Shown: piece by piece, positions 1 to 5,715 of the stretch
Layout: each line of letters begins with the position of its first letter
Numbering within the stretch: position 1 is the stretch's first letter
From: Planctomycetota bacterium
GTDB lineage: Bacteria; Planctomycetota; Phycisphaerae; Sedimentisphaerales; Anaerohalosphaeraceae
Length of the DNA: 21,908 bases
Assembly (NCBI GenBank): GCA_019456245.1
Contig: VRUF01000002.1
Coordinates: 651-22,558 of the forward strand
Reading direction: 5' to 3'
Translations under genes and position numbers: made by a program
The notes under the pieces: generated by a model
The model's input: the letters and a program-made list of their open reading frames with translations, nothing else
Database searches by the model: none
What the model was told of the DNA's origin: nothing

Positions 1-108
1 TACAAACATCATGCCAAACGTCGTGTAGTGGCTGAGGTAAAACAAAGATCGCCGTTGTATCCCAGCATGTGTATCAAAGTGATACCGTTGTATCAGAGTG
101 ATAATTAG
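1..108 (+). CDS. 3' end of an unidentified upstream gene (partial)
   Basis: An open frame enters from the left edge and stops at TAG 106-108, giving 35 residues. The other two forward frames stop within the first ~35 bases, so this is the only frame that could continue an upstream gene. The end is basic then polar (KRR near the start, finishing YQSDN). It contains an imperfect 14-bp repeat that encodes similar residues twice. No function can be read from so short a piece, and it might not be coding at all. Confidence 0.4.
   Translation, partial: YKHHAKRRVVAEVKQRSPLYPSMCIKVIPLYQSDN
71..102 (+). repeat. Imperfect tandem repeat, 14-bp unit
   Basis: GTATCAAAGTGATA at 71-84 is followed at 89-102 by GTATCAGAGTGATA, one mismatch apart, an 18-bp period. 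The adjoining CCGTTGTATC also occurs at 52-61 and 85-94. The repeat lies in the last codons of the left-edge frame, just before its stop. It may be a simple coding duplication or part of the repeat-rich leader that follows. Confidence 0.6.
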
Positions 109-169
109 GGGGATGCGCTTGGGGAAAACGAGCGGTGGTTGCGTCTGCGCCGTAACAGGAGAGTAGCAT

Positions 170-229
170 ATGGTAGAAATTGATGGACCCTCTTGGGTCC
201 TACTCACTTCGTTCGTAGTTAGAATATGA
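170..229 (+). CDS. Possible 19-residue leader peptide
   Basis: ATG at 170 follows an AGGAG at about 157-161 with a normal spacing, one of the better ribosome sites on the left side of the window. The frame runs 19 codons to TGA and gives MVEIDGPSWVLLTSFVVRI. A perfect hairpin (185-200) lies inside it. No family is recognised. It could be a true tiny gene, a regulatory leader peptide, the decayed start of a former gene, or chance. Confidence 0.2.
   Translation: MVEIDGPSWVLLTSFVVRI
180..196 (+). repeat. 17-bp exact repeat shared with terL (leader copy)
   Basis: TTGATGGACCCTCTTGG is identical to bases 4407-4423 inside the terL nuclease domain, where it is read in a different frame. The leader copy includes the left arm and loop of the hairpin at 185-200. 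Chance is possible (roughly a 1-2 percent event for a window of this size). Confidence 0.6.
185..200 (+). other. Perfect GC-rich hairpin in the leader
   Basis: GGACCC, loop TCTT, GGGTCC: six perfect pairs with a four-base loop. No T-run follows, so it is not a standard intrinsic terminator. It lies after the left-edge gene and before the repeat cluster. Confidence 0.45.
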
Positions 230-233
230 TCTA

Positions 234-260
234 GTATTCGTTCAAACATTGAACAATTCT
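234..260 (+). repeat. 27-bp near-palindrome, copy 1 (before packaging module)
   Basis: Arms GTATTCGTTCAA and TTGAACAATTCT around a 3-nt centre ACA. It matches copies 2 and 3 along the full 27 bp with only 3 differences, two of them in the centre. It lies in the leader about 130 bp before terS. The dyad suggests the binding site of a dimeric protein; in RNA it would form only a weak AT-rich hairpin. Confidence 0.85.
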
Positions 261-305
261 AGTTCACTTCGTTCACTTCTATTCACTATTATTCTAGTCA
301 GATGC

Positions 306-334
306 TTGACATTGTTACTGTTGTTACGTAGTTT
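306..334 (+). promoter_or_regulatory. Weak sigma70-like promoter candidate
   Basis: A perfect -35 hexamer TTGACA lies at 306-311. With a 17-bp spacer the -10 position reads TAGTTT, only 3 of 6 to consensus. Initiation would fall near 341, in front of terS at 391. The -10 is poor, so this could be chance or need an activator. Confidence 0.2.
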
Positions 335-390
335 CTAGTGGCTAGTTGTTTCTAGGGTTCATCTGGGGCCTATATCTATTTCTACCAATC

Positions 391-972
391 ATGAGTATAG
401 CTAGCAACGGGTTGTCCTCTGGAGCGAGGGCGGCATTAGCACATGCGTCGCAAGTTGCCCCAACTGCTGTTCAAAAGCATCAGGGAAAGGGGCAATACGA
501 ACTTCAGAAATTGAGAGCGAGACATCATCTTATTCTCAGGATGTCCGCTCAGGGAATGGATAATAAAGAGATTGCTAGTCAGTTGAATCTATCTGAGGTT
601 GCTGTTTCCTATACTATTAATAGCGAATTAGGGCAGCAGAGGCTAGAAGTGCTAATGGGGAATGCGGATATTGATGCTATTGACATGATTAAGGAGTTTG
701 CGGAATTAGCTCCTGTCGCCCTGGAAGTAGCTGAAGAAGTGATGTTAAATCCCTATGAAAAGACTTCAGATAGACTGAATGCTGTTGACAAAATTTTGAA
801 CGGCGCTGGTTATGGGAAGAAGGTTGACCTCGGCATTTCCATCCAATTAGTTGGAGACAATGAGATCAGGGCGGCGAAAGAACTTGCTAGGAAGAAGGGA
901 AAACTCGCTGGCATCATTGTAGAGGAAGCTGTTATTGTTTCTGAGTCTGATGAAGAGGGCGATGAGACATGA
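391..972 (+). CDS. Small terminase subunit (TerS), putative
   Basis: It probably recognises phage DNA and recruits the large subunit for packaging. From ATG 391 it has 193 residues. About residues 45-78 (LRARHHLILRMSAQG, then a segment with NKEIASQLNLSEVAVSYTI) form a clear helix-turn-helix of the kind found in phage TerS proteins. A helical middle follows, with an acidic C-terminal tail (ESDEEGDET). A TTG 45 bases upstream would add a hydrophobic N-terminus without a ribosome site, so the ATG is preferred, although its own ribosome site is also poor. It is the first gene after the repeat-rich leader and overlaps the next gene by ATGA. Unusually, four genes separate it from the large terminase. 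The HTH is seen; the TerS role is inferred from length, HTH and position. Confidence 0.6.
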   Translation: MSIASNGLSSGARAALAHASQVAPTAVQKHQGKGQYELQKLRARHHLILRMSAQGMDNKEIASQLNLSEVAVSYTINSELGQQRLEVLMGNADIDAIDMIKEFAELAPVALEVAEEVMLNPYEKTSDRLNAVDKILNGAGYGKKVDLGISIQLVGDNEIRAAKELARKKGKLAGIIVEEAVIVSESDEEGDET

Positions 973-1238
973 CCACAGATATAGCTTTATGGGTCGCAGG
1001 TATCCTTTTAGTTCCTGCTATCCTTTGGGCCATCCACTGTACTGTGACAATGAACAAGGTTAAGAAAGATGTTAGTTCCCTTGTGAAGATGAGTAAAGGG
1101 ACTAATGAAAATCTGAAAGAGAATACGAGGGCGATACGTTCGCTGACTCATTATTTTAAGTGGTTCATTACTGAAACGTTGGAGAAAGATCCACCGCCGC
1201 CATTAGAAGGTGGAGCGACAGTTATAAGTGGTGATTAA
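969..1238 (+). CDS. Small single-TM protein, candidate holin or lysis accessory
   Basis: 89 residues. One hydrophobic segment lies at about residues 5-25 (IALWVAGILLVPAILWAIHC), followed by a charged, probably coiled helix (KVKKDVSSLVKMSKGTNENLKEN) and a polyproline tail (DPPPP). This layout occurs in phage holin-like and haemolysin-XhlA-like proteins and in some inner-membrane spanins. It sits directly before the endolysin, overlapping terS by ATGA, which supports a lysis role. No family-defining motif is visible, so holin, spanin or unrelated membrane protein all remain open. Confidence 0.5.
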   Translation: MTTDIALWVAGILLVPAILWAIHCTVTMNKVKKDVSSLVKMSKGTNENLKENTRAIRSLTHYFKWFITETLEKDPPPPLEGGATVISGD

Positions 1239-1278
1239 CCCGCACAAGGTGCGACGGCAGGGAGCTGATAGATAGCTA

Positions 1279-1626
1279 ATGAGTTTAAGAGTTAAAGAGC
1301 ACGTTTCAATTCGAGGTCTCCAACCTCAGATGTTCCATGCTTGGAATGTTGCAGGAGAAGTCTATGAAGAGGTTTCCAACGCTGACTGTATTCTTACTGC
1401 AGGTGTTGATGGTAAGCATGGTCATGGTTCTTTACATTATGTTGGCCTTGCTATTGACCTTCGCATTCGGAATCTCTTAGCTGGGTGGGAATTAACACCT
1501 GAGTTGGTAGAGGTTGCTGAGGCAATACAGATTAAGTTGCAGAATAGGTTAGGCTTTGAGTACGACGTTGTCCTTGAGTCCAACCACTTCCATATTGAGT
1601 TCCAGCCTAAGGAACCAATAGAATGA
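1279..1626 (+). CDS. Endolysin, M15-family (VanY-like) peptidase
   Basis: 115 residues with the signature of zinc-dependent M15 peptidoglycan peptidases: S51-x-H53-x2-G56-x-A58-x-D60 (SLHYVGLAID) and, near the C-terminus, E100 followed by H103-x-H105 (ESNHFHIEF). H53, D60 and one of the C-terminal histidines would bind zinc; E100 is a candidate general base. Family members cut the stem peptide (D-Ala-D-Ala carboxypeptidase or L-Ala-D-Glu endopeptidase); which bond is cut here cannot be told. It has no separate wall-binding domain and no signal peptide, so export would need a holin, and the upstream one-TM gene is a candidate. GGGAG at about 1260-1264 lies rather far from the ATG (about 14 nt). 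It overlaps the next gene by ATGA. Confidence 0.85.
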   Translation: MSLRVKEHVSIRGLQPQMFHAWNVAGEVYEEVSNADCILTAGVDGKHGHGSLHYVGLAIDLRIRNLLAGWELTPELVEVAEAIQIKLQNRLGFEYDVVLESNHFHIEFQPKEPIE

Positions 1627-1994
1627 GCGCACCTATTTGGAATATCATTCTGGAGGAAGGAAGTGATTTCGACCTTGTTCTCGTTTATAAGAGTGGTTGT
1701 GCTGTTATTGACGTTACTGGTTATGGAGCACGCTTTGCAGTTAGGAACGATCCTGATGAGGATGCTCTCGTCGTATCTAGTGTCAGTGGAGGACAGATTA
1801 CGGTGGCTGGAACTACTGGACAGTTTACCCTCTTGGTAGGAGCAACAACTGTTGATACTCTTAAGAATTTAATTGATGCCTCTAAAGCTAAGTATGCTTT
1901 TACAATCTGGCCTTCCGCCAACACGCCGGCGGTGAATCCCAGGCGTCTCCTACAGGGATCTGTTAAATTCAGTAGGAATTATGGTGGAGCATAG
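1623..1994 (+). CDS. Small beta-rich virion-type protein, function unknown
   Basis: 123 residues of alternating beta pattern. The opening (IILEEGSDFDLVLVYKSG), the segment VIDVTGYGARFAVRNDPD, and a closing part near FTLLVGATTVDTLK resemble a small beta-sandwich domain widespread in phage structural regions (D-x-TGY-x-A-x-x-x-VR, then a glycine-rich strand, then an acid-rich or hydrophobic end). In other phages such domains belong to baseplate, tail or neck accessory proteins; here the role is not proved. It overlaps the endolysin by 4 bp and the following beta-propeller gene by 14 bp, so the three are probably translated together. Confidence 0.55.
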   Translation: MSAPIWNIILEEGSDFDLVLVYKSGCAVIDVTGYGARFAVRNDPDEDALVVSSVSGGQITVAGTTGQFTLLVGATTVDTLKNLIDASKAKYAFTIWPSANTPAVNPRRLLQGSVKFSRNYGGA

Positions 1995-3027
1995 AATTAT
2001 AAACCAACAAGAGGAGCACAGGTTTGTTGAAATCCTAGAGCACATTAATCTTGTTCACCCTGAAAATGTAAATATCCCATTTGGGAATTTTCTAAGGGCT
2101 ACTAAGAAACTTGATCTTACGACTGTTGAGATTGATAAAAGTGCTCAAATGTCCCTTGACGTATTGTTTAAGTGTGACGTTTCTGCTGCTACTGGTGCTC
2201 CACCAGGAGGTGGAACGGAATATACTCTTATCTTCTTCGGTAGTAGAATTGATGATGAAATTGTAGTCTCTCCAATATCCTCTCTCAGTGTCACGACGAC
2301 CGTTGTATCTGGAACTAGTGTGACTATTGACATGCTAGGTATGATGGGAGATTTTGTTAATCAGCAACTATACTGGTGTACCGATGCTAGACCCGGTATT
2401 AACACCGCTCGAATTTGGCGAGGCGATTACGATGCTAATGGGGCTATTACTAATATCGTAGACATCCATAACAATTTCGATGATCCTGTAATGGGAATAT
2501 GGGTTGACGCAGCTAATGACCTGGTCTACTTCCTAACAGGAAGTCAGAGATTCAAAAAGGTTGTAATCAGTACAGGCGGCGTTACTGAGATAGCTACTCT
2601 CCTTGCTCCTGATGATCTTTGGCTCGCTAATAGTACCCTTATGTATATTGCCCTAGGTAGTGCTGGCCTAAGGAATATTGTTAAATATAATCTAGTAACA
2701 GATGTTGCTTCTAACGTTTTCGCTGGCACTGAGGCCTACAATTTCGTAGATGGAGATTTTAGTAGGGATTTTGTACTTTATCGAAGGAGAGCTGATCGGT
2801 TTATCAGAAAGAATGATCTTACTTTCCTTAATGAAGATTCAACTTGGGTAGATAACGGAGAGGTAGGTAGGGAGCAGGATTTTAACGTAGATAGGCTTGC
2901 TCAGAAAGTCTATTATATAGACACTCCAGCAAATCAAGTCGTAAAGGTTAATTATGATACAAGTGGCCAGGTTGTAATTGGAACTCTTATTAGTCCGGGT
3001 GATTATAGATACTGGACGTTAGGATGA
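1981..3027 (+). CDS. YWTD/NHL-like beta-propeller protein, putative adhesin or virion decoration
   Basis: 348 residues. Residues 1-65 look like a separate mixed domain, followed by a Gly/Pro linker (APPGGG, about 73-78). From about 125 onward there are propeller-like repeats: QLYWCTD (129-135) then RIWRGDYDANG; DLVYFLTG (180-187); LMYIALG (220-226); KVYYIDT (309-315) then VVKVNYDTSG. These follow the pattern of LDL-receptor YWTD or NHL blades (strand, small residue, Asp, then a basic residue leading into the next strand). Five or six blades fit. There is no signal peptide, so it is probably in the virion rather than secreted. A GTAGGAATT precedes the ATG. Its place between lysis and terminase genes is unusual. 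A second propeller gene lies at 13635. Receptor or polysaccharide binding is an inference. Confidence 0.55.
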   Translation: MVEHRIINQQEEHRFVEILEHINLVHPENVNIPFGNFLRATKKLDLTTVEIDKSAQMSLDVLFKCDVSAATGAPPGGGTEYTLIFFGSRIDDEIVVSPISSLSVTTTVVSGTSVTIDMLGMMGDFVNQQLYWCTDARPGINTARIWRGDYDANGAITNIVDIHNNFDDPVMGIWVDAANDLVYFLTGSQRFKKVVISTGGVTEIATLLAPDDLWLANSTLMYIALGSAGLRNIVKYNLVTDVASNVFAGTEAYNFVDGDFSRDFVLYRRRADRFIRKNDLTFLNEDSTWVDNGEVGREQDFNVDRLAQKVYYIDTPANQVVKVNYDTSGQVVIGTLISPGDYRYWTLG

Positions 3028-4592
3028 TTAGTAAACAGGAACAAATTGCCCTATTAGCTGATATGACTGCCAGCACGGCATTAGCTGCTGGTATTATCTA
3101 TCCTGAACGGTTCAGTAGGTCCTTTGACCCTATTCATAAGTCGATCTTTGAAATTATTGACAGAAGGCCCGGTGATCCTGGTTATTCTCCCTATAAACTC
3201 ATTATAGCGCCGCGTGGGAGTGGGAAGACTTCAATCTGTGCCATTCTGGTACCAACGGTTGCTATCCTCTTACAACGCTATGATTACATAGTTATCATTG
3301 GATATAACGCTGATGATGCTATTGAAAAGACTGAAGAGTTGAAAAGGGAGCTAGTTTCCAACCCACTCATTAGAACATTATACGGAGACATCAGAACGGA
3401 TAAATGGTCTACTAAGGAGTATGTTGTTCGTATTGGGTCTAAACCGATTAAGATTCATCCTAGAGGCAGTATGCAACCTGTCCGAGGTAGACTTTTCATG
3501 GGTTCCCGTCCTGGACTTATCATCATTGATGATCTTGAGAAAAGTAAGGAAGTTGAGAATCCTGAGATCCGTAGGGAGAAAAAAGATTGGTTACATGGTG
3601 ATGTTCTTGGTTGTATTAATAGAAGCCATCAACATATTGATGGAAAGGATGCACCTTGGGAATTTCTGATGATGGGGACCATCCTTCATCAGGATAGTTT
3701 GCTGATTAACTTACATGAGTCGGAACAGTGGGATTCTATTGTCCTTGAACTCTGTGATGATAATTTCGTTAGTAATGCTCCTCATTACTTAAATGATAAA
3801 GGGTGTAAAGCTCTTTATGAGCATTTGAAAGCTGATGGACAAGTTGACACATGGTATAGGGAGTATCGAAACAATCCTGTTCCTACTGGTCTTGATGCGG
3901 CGTTCCCTACTGACTTATTCAGGGACTACGAAGAAAGCGATGAAAACCTTAATAGAAACCACAATGTTGAAAGCGTCGTAATCGTAGATCCCTCTAGAAC
4001 CGCTAACCCAACTGCTCACCCGACTGGGATTGTAGCTGTTGGAGTTGACATGATGAGGAATAAACTTTTCGTTAGAGAGTGTATCTCTAAGAGAATTTAT
4101 CCTGAAGAGATGTATGAGCTGATTGCGGAGACAATCTTAAAATTTGAGGCTAGAGTTCTAGCTGTTGAGGTAACTGGACTTCATGAGTTTATTGTCCACC
4201 CTCTTAAGACTTTCCTATCAAAGAGGGGGATAAGTATAGAATTTGTAGAACTTCATGCTAGACAGGGTAGGGATGAAAGGGGTAAAGCTGCTCGCGTTCG
4301 CTCTCTTGTCGATTTTTACCGGCAAGGTATTGTTTATCATAATAAGCAGGTTTGCGGGCCGCTCGAACAACAACTTCAGGCTTTCCCTAAAGCAAAGGAT
4401 TGGAGTTTGATGGACCCTCTTGGTTACATTGTTGAGCTGTTAGAAAAAGGGCAACGTTACTTATCATTTCCCGGTCAGCATGATTTCGAGGGCAAGGATG
4501 ATGTTGAAAGAGAGTTCAGGGAGCTTGAAAAGTTCTATGATGATGATGAAGAGGAACTGTGGGCTCCTCTTGAAGAATTTAGGGTAGTATGA
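3024..4592 (+). CDS. terL: Large terminase subunit (TerL)
   Basis: 522 residues; ATPase and nuclease motor that cuts concatemers and pumps DNA through the portal. The N-terminal ATPase shows a Walker A IAPRGSGKTS (61-70), a Walker B GLIIIDDLE (164-172) with adjacent acids, and a coupling motif MMGTILHQDS (216-225). The C-terminal RNase-H-like nuclease shows its three expected acids: D322 in VIVDPSRTA, E382 in LAVEVTG, and D464 in LMDPLGYI. The tail is strongly acidic (YDDDEEELWAPLEE). Length is normal. It overlaps both neighbours by ATGA. The gene is rich in AGA/AGG arginine codons, unlike the capsid gene. Confidence 0.95.
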   Translation: MISKQEQIALLADMTASTALAAGIIYPERFSRSFDPIHKSIFEIIDRRPGDPGYSPYKLIIAPRGSGKTSICAILVPTVAILLQRYDYIVIIGYNADDAIEKTEELKRELVSNPLIRTLYGDIRTDKWSTKEYVVRIGSKPIKIHPRGSMQPVRGRLFMGSRPGLIIIDDLEKSKEVENPEIRREKKDWLHGDVLGCINRSHQHIDGKDAPWEFLMMGTILHQDSLLINLHESEQWDSIVLELCDDNFVSNAPHYLNDKGCKALYEHLKADGQVDTWYREYRNNPVPTGLDAAFPTDLFRDYEESDENLNRNHNVESVVIVDPSRTANPTAHPTGIVAVGVDMMRNKLFVRECISKRIYPEEMYELIAETILKFEARVLAVEVTGLHEFIVHPLKTFLSKRGISIEFVELHARQGRDERGKAARVRSLVDFYRQGIVYHNKQVCGPLEQQLQAFPKAKDWSLMDPLGYIVELLEKGQRYLSFPGQHDFEGKDDVEREFRELEKFYDDDEEELWAPLEEFRVV

Positions 4593-4834
4593 CGCAATTT
4601 TTCAGATACTGGTTAGGGTCAAAGGGACCGTTCATTTATCGGTCAGAGTTTGGAGAAATGCCTCTTCGTATTCAGTTAATAGAAGGAGGAGAGGAAAAAA
4701 GTGTTGCCCTTAACTTTGCCTCTGGTATTGCTGGTTCAGGTGGGAATATAGCGGGTACAATTAGTGCGGCGGATTATTCAGCACATAGAGCAGCGCATTT
4801 TAACGCCTTTAACATCGCTGGGGATTTACTTTAG
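4589..4834 (+). CDS. 81-residue protein of unknown function
   Basis: Begins at the ATG overlapping the terL stop (ATGA), so it is translationally coupled to it. An aromatic, basic start (FFRYWLGSKGPFIYRSEFGE) is followed by a short beta-like segment and a Gly/Ala-rich stretch (ASGIAGSGGNIAGTISAADY) ending in AHRAAHFNAF. No signal peptide, clear TM segment or recognised motif. Position between terL and portal suggests a small structural or packaging accessory, but this is only context. Confidence 0.5.
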   Translation: MTQFFRYWLGSKGPFIYRSEFGEMPLRIQLIEGGEEKSVALNFASGIAGSGGNIAGTISAADYSAHRAAHFNAFNIAGDLL

Positions 4835-4837
4835 GCT

Positions 4838-5311
4838 ATGAGTGTTGTTAAGGAGCCAGATTGGACGAAAGGGACCAAGGGAGTGCCTTCTAAGGCTATA
4901 AGATATAAGGAGAACTTAAATGGATGTTGGGTGTGTACATCCCACCCTCCTGAAAAGAATCATGGTCATCCTACTATAAGAAGAACGAAAGTCTGGAACA
5001 GTCCTAGATTACTTGCTAGATATATTTACCTTATACTTAGGGGAAGTATCCCGAAGGGGTTACAGGTAAACCATTCTTGTAGTAACAGTTTGTGTATAAA
5101 TCCTGCTCATCTATATTTAGGAACTCAGGTGGAGAATATAGAGGACACTAGAAACACAAACAAAGAGTTTGGAGGGCCGAAAACGTCTCCTCTTACTATA
5201 TTAAAGGTGAAAAATCTTCTAAAGAATACTGATTTGACTCAGATAATGATAGCTCGTAGATTGAGAATTGGTCCTTGTATTGTTAGTAATATTAAATTAG
5301 GGAGACTGTAG
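4838..5311 (+). CDS. Free-standing HNH homing endonuclease (HNH_3 type)
   Basis: 157 residues. It has a first Cys pair C30-x2-C33 (CWVC) and then the HNH core: RYIYLILRGSIPKGLQVNH with catalytic H79, C81 and C86, then NPAH with N88 and H91, and LGTQVENIEDTR. This matches the HNH_3 family pattern (pronounced RG-IP-G-x-V-x-H-x-C-x-N-x-x-C-x-NP-x-HL-x-x-GT). The C-terminus (LTQIMIARRLRIGPCIVSNIKLG) looks like a helix-turn-helix for DNA recognition. Such enzymes are selfish elements common in phage late genes. It sits three bases after the 81-aa gene and two before the next, and the flanking genes appear intact, so insertion was tidy. No intron is evident because terL and portal are uninterrupted. 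Confidence 0.9.
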   Translation: MSVVKEPDWTKGTKGVPSKAIRYKENLNGCWVCTSHPPEKNHGHPTIRRTKVWNSPRLLARYIYLILRGSIPKGLQVNHSCSNSLCINPAHLYLGTQVENIEDTRNTNKEFGGPKTSPLTILKVKNLLKNTDLTQIMIARRLRIGPCIVSNIKLGRL

Positions 5312-5313
5312 TT

Positions 5314-5715
5314 ATGTCTGTGAATACGGTACCAAGGTTTATTGAACAACCTAGAAGTTGGAAGACACAAGTATCCACGGCTAATATTAATATATCTGGT
5401 AATACTGGAACACTTGCTACTTTATTGACGGGACAGTCTCCTCATGGTTCTAAAGTTGACTATTTCTTTTTCCAGGCACAGGGAGCAACGCAGACTAACC
5501 GACTTCGGTTATATCTATTTACGTCGAACGCTACTGCTCATTTATGGAGAGAAATATCAGTGGGCGCGGCTTCAGCTCATAAAGTAGATGGCTCAATGTG
5601 GAACGATTCCCTAGCGCCCGCTATGCCTTTAGTTGTCCCTAGTGACTGGACGGTTCAATGTTCTATTCATTCAGCTAATGTTATTAACATATTCGGAGTG
5701 GGTGGAGATTACTAA
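5314..5715 (+). CDS. Beta-sandwich structural protein, unknown role
   Basis: 133 residues, mostly beta pattern, no TM. The opening (PRFIEQPRSWKTQVSTANIN) followed by a Gly/Thr strand (GNTGTLATLLTG) and HGSKVDYFFFQAQGATQTNRLRLYLF resembles small proteins frequently found among phage virion genes, which have the pattern RSW-x-x-x-ISTAN, TGT-x-ATL-x-TG, GS-x-ID-x-I-x-x-x-A. In such phages they are regarded as minor virion or decoration proteins. GGGAG lies 9 bases before the ATG; the stop overlaps the portal start (TAATG). The structural role is inferred from pattern and place. Confidence 0.5.
   Translation: MSVNTVPRFIEQPRSWKTQVSTANINISGNTGTLATLLTGQSPHGSKVDYFFFQAQGATQTNRLRLYLFTSNATAHLWREISVGAASAHKVDGSMWNDSLAPAMPLVVPSDWTVQCSIHSANVINIFGVGGDY

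Larger units (their letters stand above)
229..356 (+). promoter_or_regulatory. Cluster of TTCTAGT-like heptamers (CTAG-rich leader)
   Basis: CTAG occurs at 231, 259, 294, 335, 342 and 352, with a seventh at 401 just inside the terS gene. Three of the seven sit in an identical TTCTAGT (257, 292, 333), and others differ by one or two bases (ATCTAGT, GGCTAGT, TTCTAGG). Random expectation is well under one CTAG per 175 bases. Iterated short motifs before a long operon suggest multiple binding sites for one protein, but the identity of any binder is unknown. Confidence 0.4.
109..390 (+). other. Non-coding leader upstream of the terminase genes
   Basis: About 280 bases without a convincing gene, the longest such stretch in a window where most genes touch or overlap. 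It holds a possible 19-residue leader ORF (170-229), a perfect 6-bp hairpin (185-200), a TCACTTCGTTC motif at 204-214 and 264-274, one copy of the 27-bp near-palindrome (234-260), and six CTAG tetramers between 231 and 355. Its position directly before the small terminase gene fits a late-operon control region. Packaging sites (cos/pac) also often lie near terS in other phages, but no cos or pac sequence can be proved here. Confidence 0.7.

Noticed and set aside
346..390. TTG start for terS, adding a hydrophobic N-terminus
   Set aside because: No ribosome site, and a membrane-like N-terminus would be odd on a DNA-binding terminase subunit; ATG 391 is preferred.
1241..1253. CGCAC-AAG-GTGCG hairpin before the endolysin gene as a terminator
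   Set aside because: Only five pairs and no T-run follows; terminating within the lysis pair would make little sense. It may be chance or an mRNA structure.
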